From contig DDSQ01000179.1 of assembly GCA_002343845.1 (NCBI GenBank), positions 1 to 19,177 of the forward strand: a DNA stretch of 19,177 nt, in the 5' to 3' direction. A program made the translations under genes and the position numbers. A model generated the notes under the pieces. The model had not been told where the DNA came from. It searched no databases and saw only the letters and a program-made list of their open reading frames with translations. This document shows positions 13,780 to 19,177 of the stretch, in pieces (the stretch's first letter is position 1; every line of letters starts with the position of its first letter). This DNA is from Planctomycetes bacterium UBA2386. Lineage in GTDB: Bacteria > Planctomycetota > UBA1135 > UBA2386.

Positions 13780-14814
13780 TCAGCCGGTGACCAGCCGCCA
13801 GCCCACCGTCTCGCCGGCGCGCATCGGCACCAGCGCCTCGCCGCCGAACGGCAGTTCGGCCGGCACGGTCCAGCTGGCGCGCTCGAGCGTGATGCGATCG
13901 TGGTTGCGCGGCAGCCGGTAGAAGTCCGGTCCGCGCCAGCTCGCGAACGCCTCGAGCCGATCGAGCGCGCCGGCCTGCTCGAACGCCTCGGCGTAGAGCT
14001 CGATGCCGGCGTGCGCGGTGTAGATGCCGGCACAGCCGCAGTCGTGCTCCTTGCGCGAACGCGCGTGCGGCGCGCTGTCGGTGCCCAGGAAGAAGCGCGC
14101 ATCGTCGCCGGTCGCCGCGGCGACGAGCGCCTCGCGATGGCGTTCGCGCTTGAGCACCGGCAGGCAGTACGCGTGCGGCCGGATGCCGCCGGCGAACAGC
14201 GCGTTGCGGTTCCACAGCAGGTGGTGCGCGGTGATCGTCGCCGCGAGGTTGGGCCCGCCGGCGCGCACGCAATCGACGGCGTCCTTCGTCGTCGCGTGCT
14301 CGAGCACGATGCGCAGGCCGGGGAACGAGCGCTGCAGCGGCGGCAGCGCACGGTCGAGGAACACACGCTCGCGATCGAACACGTCGACCGCCGGATCGGT
14401 CACCTCGCCGTGCAGCAGCAGCGGCACGTCGTGCCGTTCCATCGCCGCGAGCACGCGCTGCACATGGCGCCAGTCGGTGACGCCGTTCTCGGAGTTGGTC
14501 GTGGCTCCAGCCGGGTAGTACTTCACCGCGTGCACGAACCCGCTCGCCTTCGCCGGACCGATCTCGGCGGGATCGGTGCGGTCGGTGAGGTAGAGCGTCA
14601 TCAGCGGCGCGAACGACGAGCCCGCGGGCAGTGCAGCGAGGATGCGTTGCCGGTAGGCGGCGGCGTCGGCCACGGTCGTCACCGGCGGCTTCAAGTTCGG
14701 CATCACGATCGCGCGGCCAAACCGCCGCGCAGTGTCCGGCAGCACGGCCGCCATGGCCGCGCCGTCGCGCAGGTGCAGGTGCCAGTCGTCGGGGCGCGTG
14801 ATCGTGAGGCGCAT
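13780..14814 (-). CDS. pyrC: Dihydroorotase (E. coli PyrC type)
   Basis: A 344-residue zinc amidohydrolase that interconverts N-carbamoyl-L-aspartate and dihydroorotate, the third step of pyrimidine synthesis in the cytoplasm. The length and order of motifs match E. coli PyrC (348 residues). Metal ligands are visible: H12 and H14 in [10 protein letters not shown], the carbamylated lysine K98 in [15 protein letters not shown]135 in [10 protein letters not shown]173 in LEHATTKDA, and D246 in FLGTDSAPH. The substrate segments [10 protein letters not shown] and [12 protein letters not shown] are also present. The frame is open to 14850, but homology begins at ATG 14814 ([11 protein letters not shown]), with GAGGA 9 bases upstream. 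No other pyrimidine gene is nearby. It is divergent from the lipoprotein gene. Confidence 0.96.
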   Translation of the reverse strand: MRLTITRPDDWHLHLRDGAAMAAVLPDTARRFGRAIVMPNLKPPVTTVADAAAYRQRILAALPAGSSFAPLMTLYLTDRTDPAEIGPAKASGFVHAVKYYPAGATTNSENGVTDWRHVQRVLAAMERHDVPLLLHGEVTDPAVDVFDRERVFLDRALPPLQRSFPGLRIVLEHATTKDAVDCVRAGGPNLAATITAHHLLWNRNALFAGGIRPHAYCLPVLKRERHREALVAAATGDDARFFLGTDSAPHARSRKEHDCGCAGIYTAHAGIELYAEAFEQAGALDRLEAFASWRGPDFYRLPRNHDRITLERASWTVPAELPFGGEALVPMRAGETVGWRLVTG

Positions 14815-14914
14815 CGCGCGGGATCCTCGCGGGGCGCGCGCGAAGCGCAAGCACGCGCCTCGCGGCGGGTGTCCGGACGGCGCACGCTGCCGTGCACCTT
14901 CCGGACGTCGGGGC

Positions 14915-14920
14915 TAGTCT
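14915..14920 (+). promoter_or_regulatory. Possible -10 box, TAGTCT
   Basis: TAGTCT in the context GGGCTAGTCTGC lies 36 bases before ATG 14957, in the 142-base gap between divergent pyrC and the lipoprotein gene. It resembles the GCTAGAGTGC sequence before the HEAT gene. No -35 was recognised. Confidence 0.3.
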
Positions 14921-14956
14921 GCTGGACCGGCACGCTCGTTGTGCTGCGTAGAGCCC

Positions 14957-16339
14957 ATGACCATGAAGAACCTCCTCCTCTTCGCCTCCCTGGCGCTCTG
15001 GTCGGCTGCGGCGTGCAGCGGTTCGGGCAGCGGGTCGGAAACCACGACCACCGGCGCGGTGCACGTCGTCATCGACACCGCGACCGGCGCCGACGGCCTG
15101 GTGCAGTTCCAGGTGACGGGCGCGGTGCTTGGCGATGGCACGGGCGCCGTCACCGGCAACCTGCTCGCCGCGGCCGAAGTGGTGACGTTCGCCGATCCGA
15201 GTGGCGAGGCCTCCGCACTCGAGCTGCGGGCGGTGCCGACCGGCAATTACGCGACGCTGCACCTCGTGCTGGTGCCGGGCAGCGGGCAGGTGCTGCGCGC
15301 CGACGGTTCGGTGACGGCGATCGCGGGGCCGGTCGACCTCGCGATCCCGATCGCCGACGGTCTGCAGCACGACAACGCGACCAACACCTGGCTCGCGGTC
15401 GGCCACGGGCTTGGCAACGCGATCACCGACACCGGCAGCGGTCTCGTCTGGTCGCCGGCGCTGACCGGGAGGTTCGACGGCAGCGAACACGAACTCGGCG
15501 ACCTGGCGCCGGTCCTCGTCGACGGCGAAACGGTCGTCGCGCGCGATCCGGCGAACGGCGGTTTGCTGCGCGTCGAGTTCGCCCCGGACTGCGCCTTCAC
15601 CGCCGAGGACGACGGCCGCAGCGCCGAGTCGCGCGGTGAGTTCCTGCAGCGCGTGCGGGAAGCGGGCGAACTGCGCGTGCGCGGCGACCTGCATCGCGAC
15701 GGCCGGCTGCTCGCGCGCGACGCGCGACGCGGCCGCGGCCACGACGGCGTGCGCTTCCTCGGCCGCATCGTCACCCTCGAACCCGCGACCGAGAGCTTCG
15801 TCTTCCGCGTGCAGGCCGAGACCCGGCGCGGCGGCGAGCGTCGCATCCTCACGCCGCCGCGCGACGTGCGCGTGCTCACGCAGAACGCCGTCATCCGGCG
15901 CCCGGCCGCGCAGTTCGTGCTGACGTTCGCCGACCTCGCCGTCGGCAACCTCGCGAAGGTCAAGCCGTTCACCGTGACGGCGGTGCCGGGCGGTCTGACC
16001 GAGATCGGCGCCCGCGAGATCGAGGTGACGTCGGGCGACGGCGTGCCGCCGCAGCCCGAGTGGCAGGGCCGCGTCACCGGCGTCGACCTCGTGCTGAAGG
16101 AGATCACCGTCGAGCCGCGCAACGACGATCCGATCGTGATCGGCGGCGTCTCGGTGCCCGTCGCGACCGTTCGCGTCGATGCGCAGACCTGGCTCGAACG
16201 CCGTGAGCGGCAGGGACCCGGGCGCTTCGTGATCGAACTCGGCGACATCGTGCCGGGACAGGACCGCATCTGGTGGCGCGGCTCGGTGGTCGGCCCGGCC
16301 ACCGTGTTGGCCCGGTGGGTGCGCGTGCGCGAGGATTGA
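14957..16339 (+). CDS. Probable lipoprotein with DUF4382/DUF5666-like domains
   Basis: A 460-residue envelope protein. The start MTMKNLLLFASLALWSAAAC is a short basic, hydrophobic leader ending in a cysteine followed by a Ser/Gly linker, which suits a lipoprotein, although the lipobox (A-A-A-C) is weak. Residues about 30-150 are a beta domain resembling DUF4382. From about 225 onward come repeated small beta units of the DUF5666 kind, such as RFLGRIVTLEPATESFVFRV and WQGRVTGVDLVLKEITVEPR, each followed by a segment of the type 'V-V-D-A-x-T' and 'F-x-D-L-x-V-G'. ATG 14957 or 14963 are both plausible; GTAGAG at 14948 favours 14963, and the longer TTG 14939 is unlikely. The stop overlaps the kinase start. 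The function is unknown. Confidence 0.72.
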   Translation: MTMKNLLLFASLALWSAAACSGSGSGSETTTTGAVHVVIDTATGADGLVQFQVTGAVLGDGTGAVTGNLLAAAEVVTFADPSGEASALELRAVPTGNYATLHLVLVPGSGQVLRADGSVTAIAGPVDLAIPIADGLQHDNATNTWLAVGHGLGNAITDTGSGLVWSPALTGRFDGSEHELGDLAPVLVDGETVVARDPANGGLLRVEFAPDCAFTAEDDGRSAESRGEFLQRVREAGELRVRGDLHRDGRLLARDARRGRGHDGVRFLGRIVTLEPATESFVFRVQAETRRGGERRILTPPRDVRVLTQNAVIRRPAAQFVLTFADLAVGNLAKVKPFTVTAVPGGLTEIGAREIEVTSGDGVPPQPEWQGRVTGVDLVLKEITVEPRNDDPIVIGGVSVPVATVRVDAQTWLERRERQGPGRFVIELGDIVPGQDRIWWRGSVVGPATVLARWVRVRED

Positions 16340-19177
16340 GCGACGCCGAGCATCTGCCGGCGGCGCTGCGCGCGCGCTTTCGCCTGCTCCGGCGCTACGC
16401 CGGCGGCGAGGGACTCACCATGGCCGTGCTGCCGCGCGATGGCGGCGGTGCGCAGCTCCTGAAGGTGCTGCCGGCGGGGGTCGAGCCCGCCGAAGCGTCC
16501 CTGCTGCTGTCGCTGCGGCATCCGGCGATCCCGGCGGTGCACGAAGTGGGCCGGCTGCCCGACGGGCGCGCCTTCGTGCTGCGCGAACACGTCGAGGGCG
16601 AAGTCCTGCGCACGCTGCCGCGCGAACCCGGCGCGTTGCGCGAGTCGCTGCAGGAACTGCTCGAGGTGCTCGCCTACGTGCACTTGCGCGGCGTCGCGCA
16701 CCTCGACCTGAAGCCGGGGAACTTGCTGCGCGGCAGCGACGGCCGCCTGCGCCTGCTCGACTTCGGCCTCGGCGCGCGGTCCGGTCAGGCGGGGCGCGGC
16801 GGCACGCCGTTCTTCGCGGCGCCCGAGCAGTGGCTCGGACTCGCTGCGGACGCCCGCGCCGACTTGTTCGCCGTCGGCGCGATGGTGGCACAGGCGCTGT
16901 GGCCGGGTGATGGCCCGGACGTCGCCCGGTTCGTCGCGGCATTCCCGGCGCAGGACTTCTTCGTCGCCGCCGGGCTCGATGCCCGTTCGCTGCCCGCACC
17001 GTTCGACCGTTTCGTCGCACGTTGCACGGCGAGGCAGCCGGCCGAACGGTTCGCCGATGCGCAGGCAGCGCTCGAGTTCCTCGGCGGCGGCAGCGGCCGG
17101 CCCTCGGCATCGTTGCTGCATCCCGATGCGGTGTTGCTGTGGTCGTCGGAGTTGGCGCGCGCTGTCGTCGCGGCCGGCAGCGTGGTCGTGCGGGGTGGCG
17201 CGCCCGCCGACCGGCGCGCGCTGGCGTTGCACCTCGTGGCCTCGCTGCCCGGCGTGCGGGCGGTGCGCGAGGACGCCGATGCCGTGCACGTGCTGCGCAA
17301 CAGCGGCGAAGCGGCGTTCGAACTCGACCTGCCGCCGCTCGACGCCGACCGCCTGCTGCCGCACCTCGACCGCGCGTTCGGTCTGAGTGGAGAGGCGGCG
17401 ACGAGCGCGGCGCGATGGCTCGCCCGACGAGGCGCCACCGGCACCGAGGCAGTGGCGCGGAGCCTGCTCGCGCTCGTCGATGCCGGGGAGATCGTGCCGT
17501 CGGGCATGCGCTGGACCTGGCCGGCCGCGCGCAGCGGGCGCCTGGCGGCGGCGGGCGACGCGATGCCGGCAGCGCCCGCGACCGTCGACGAACTGGGGCG
17601 TGCGGCCGCGAGCGGGCGGGCCGAGTTGGCCTTCGCGGGCTGGCGCCGCATCGCCGCCGAGCACCCCGCAGACGAACCTGCGGCGCGCGCCGCGCTCGTC
17701 GCGGGGTTGCTCGATGGTGGCGAGCCGGCGCGGGCGCTGCCGCTGTGCGCCGACCTTCCCGGCCTGCGGGCGCAGGCGCTGCTCGATACCGGTCGCATGG
17801 CCGAAGCCGCCGACGCCCTGGCGTCGATGCCGGACCCGACGGCGACGCCTCGCCTGCGCAGGACCGGCGCGCAGCTGGCGGCCGCGAGAGGCGACCTGGC
17901 GGCCGCGCTCGCCCAGCTGCACGACGACGGCGTCGACGTGCTCGAGTCGCTGACGCGCGCAGCCGTGCTCGAACAGGCGGGTCGCGCCGCCGACGCGCAC
18001 GCGGTGCTCGCCGCGGCCGCGCCGGTTCTCGCCCGCGGCGAGTTGCCGTTCGCCGAAGCGAGCGCCGCGACGGTGCATGGCCACCTCGCGCGCGCCGCCG
18101 GCGATCTGCAAGCGGCCCGCTCGCACTTCGAACATGCCGCCCGGACCTTGTTCGCCCTCGGCAACGTGCGCCATGCCGCCAGCGCGTTGCTCAACCTCGG
18201 CGTCGTCGCCAAGGACCTCGGCGAGCATGCGCTCGCGGTCGAGCGACTGCGCGAGGCGCGCACGCTCTACCAGCACGTCGGCGATGCCGTGCGGGCGGCG
18301 ATCGCGGCGGCGAATCTCGGCAGCGCCTCGCTGGCACGCAACGACGCGGCGGCCGCCCGGCAGTGGCTCGACGCGGCGGCGGCCGAACTCGCGCGTCTCG
18401 GCGAGCGACCGGCTGCCGCGCTCGCGACCGCGATGTTGGCGCGCGCTCATGCACAGCTCGGCGACGCGGACGCCGCGTCGGCAGCACTCGCGCGCGTCGG
18501 CGATGCGACGTCGGCTAGACTGCGCGACGAGGTCGCTCGCGTGCACGAGTTGTTGCGCGGGCCGCTCCCCGCAGCCCCGCCGCCGATGACCGAACGCCCG
18601 CCGAGCGGCCCGAGCCGCGAACTGTTCCGCACCTTCCTGGCGGTGAACCGCCAACTGGCGCAGGAGGTGGACCTCGACAAGGCGATGCGCCACTTGCTGG
18701 ACGCCGCGGTGACGCTGACCGCGGGGCGCATCGGCTATCTGCTCGTCGCGCACGACGACGGCATGCGCCGCGAGTTCCAGAGCGGCGATGCCGGGCCGAT
18801 CGGCCAGGCGTTCAGTCGTTCGTTGGCGCATCGCGCGATGCAATTGCAGCGCACGCTGACCGGCGCCGACGGGCTCGCCGACCGCGACCTGCAGGACATG
18901 CCGTCGATCCGCAACCTGCAGGTGCGATCCGCGATCTGCGCGCCGTTCCGCAGTGCCGGGGGCGTGGTCGGGGCGATCTATGTCGAGCATCCGGGACGTG
19001 CCGGTGCGTTCACGGATGTCGACAAAGAGGCGCTGGAAGTGCTCGCCGACCAGGCCGCGATCGCCGTCGATCGAATGCTGCGCGAGCAGGCGGTGCTGAA
19101 GGAGCTGACCGCGAGCCAGCGCGAACTCGCAGTGGCCAAACGCAGCTCGTCGCGGCGCGACGGCGGCCAGTTGCTCG
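16336..19177 (+). CDS. Ser/Thr-kinase-like, TPR and GAF sensor protein, 3' end outside window
   Basis: The frame is open from TTG 16336 to the window edge (947 residues) and is cut there. Residues about 15-235 are a protein-kinase-like domain: K43 in LLKVLP, catalytic loop HLDLKPGN (122-129), DFG at 142-144 and APE at 162-164. The glycine loop is poor and HRD reads HLD. Residues about 275-395 resemble a degenerate STAND/AAA module: VVVRGGAPADRRALA stands where a Walker A would be, with no GKT, then a winged-helix-like LLALVDAGEIVPSG. TPR-like helices fill about 400-745. A GAF domain covers about 761-915, then a coiled coil begins. Relatives of this layout often end in a sigma-54 activator or histidine kinase domain. 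TTG overlaps the lipoprotein stop; GTG 16315 is possible. Confidence 0.82.
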   Translation, partial: MSDAEHLPAALRARFRLLRRYAGGEGLTMAVLPRDGGGAQLLKVLPAGVEPAEASLLLSLRHPAIPAVHEVGRLPDGRAFVLREHVEGEVLRTLPREPGALRESLQELLEVLAYVHLRGVAHLDLKPGNLLRGSDGRLRLLDFGLGARSGQAGRGGTPFFAAPEQWLGLAADARADLFAVGAMVAQALWPGDGPDVARFVAAFPAQDFFVAAGLDARSLPAPFDRFVARCTARQPAERFADAQAALEFLGGGSGRPSASLLHPDAVLLWSSELARAVVAAGSVVVRGGAPADRRALALHLVASLPGVRAVREDADAVHVLRNSGEAAFELDLPPLDADRLLPHLDRAFGLSGEAATSAARWLARRGATGTEAVARSLLALVDAGEIVPSGMRWTWPAARSGRLAAAGDAMPAAPATVDELGRAAASGRAELAFAGWRRIAAEHPADEPAARAALVAGLLDGGEPARALPLCADLPGLRAQALLDTGRMAEAADALASMPDPTATPRLRRTGAQLAAARGDLAAALAQLHDDGVDVLESLTRAAVLEQAGRAADAHAVLAAAAPVLARGELPFAEASAATVHGHLARAAGDLQAARSHFEHAARTLFALGNVRHAASALLNLGVVAKDLGEHALAVERLREARTLYQHVGDAVRAAIAAANLGSASLARNDAAAARQWLDAAAAELARLGERPAAALATAMLARAHAQLGDADAASAALARVGDATSARLRDEVARVHELLRGPLPAAPPPMTERPPSGPSRELFRTFLAVNRQLAQEVDLDKAMRHLLDAAVTLTAGRIGYLLVAHDDGMRREFQSGDAGPIGQAFSRSLAHRAMQLQRTLTGADGLADRDLQDMPSIRNLQVRSAICAPFRSAGGVVGAIYVEHPGRAGAFTDVDKEALEVLADQAAIAVDRMLREQAVLKELTASQRELAVAKRSSSRRDGGQLL

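Noticed and set aside
12155..15742. Minus-strand open frame of 1195 codons
   Set aside because: Only its last 117 codons (CMD protein) are real; the rest is Arg/Ala/Pro-rich antisense or off-frame reading through the TPR, pyrC and lipoprotein genes, as expected at high GC.
18516..18521. TAGACT box inside the kinase gene
   Set aside because: It resembles the -10-like boxes but lies within a continuous domain protein just before the GAF domain, with no start nearby; likely chance from an AGA codon.
15247..18990. Minus-strand open frame of 1247 codons
   Set aside because: It is antisense to the lipoprotein and kinase genes, low-complexity in R/A/Q, and matches no family.
1..19177. tRNA-Sec, CRISPR arrays, insertion sequences, phage genes
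   Set aside because: None was found by reading both strands; no repeated spacers, inverted-repeat-flanked transposase or cloverleaf was recognised.

Overview
The window looks like a high-GC bacterial chromosome, most likely from a planctomycete. I base this on a secreted protein with the C-terminal region common in planctomycete extracellular proteins (5699-7099), an S46 peptidase, a kinase/TPR/GAF sensor, secreted HEAT and TPR proteins, weak use of Shine-Dalgarno sites and very GC-rich codons. No rRNA, tRNA, insertion sequence or CRISPR array was seen, and no gap without a gene exceeds about 180 bases. The lineage call is inference.

Layout. The left third holds the end of a YceI-family gene (+), an unrecognised membrane protein (+), a DMT/EamA exporter (-), an MFS/NTT-like carrier (+), and a minus-strand pair of a NuoF-like NADH dehydrogenase subunit and an RlmL-type 23S rRNA methyltransferase. 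The middle holds the planctomycete-type secreted protein (-), a six-helix voltage-gated potassium channel (-) and, divergent from the channel, a thioredoxin/TlpA-fold gene (8219-8824). To its right are a secreted HEAT-repeat/VWA-like protein (+), a secreted S46 dipeptidyl-peptidase-like protein (+), a coupled minus-strand pair (secreted TPR protein plus a CMD/AhpD-fold protein without CxxC), dihydroorotase PyrC (-), a probable lipoprotein with DUF5666-like repeats (+), and a large Ser/Thr-kinase-like/TPR/GAF protein that runs off the right edge (+).

The main discovery is at 8219-8824. The thioredoxin-fold gene is interrupted by a single in-frame TGA (8501-8503) exactly where the first active-site cysteine of WCGPC should be, giving W-U-G-P-C. 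The frame then continues cleanly through the rest of the fold to a normal stop. A perfect 7-bp hairpin with a GGUC loop starts 24 bases after the TGA, in the position and with the loop bases expected of a bacterial SECIS element. I read this as a selenoprotein of the TlpA/thioredoxin class; ordinary gene calling would split it into two fragments or call it a pseudogene. The selenocysteine machinery (selA, selB, selC, selD) is not in the window.

Most genes look like independent housekeeping or envelope functions rather than one pathway. Likely co-transcribed pairs are YceI with the membrane protein, nuoF-like with rlmL, the TPR protein with the CMD protein (ATGA overlap), and the lipoprotein with the kinase (overlapping stop and start).
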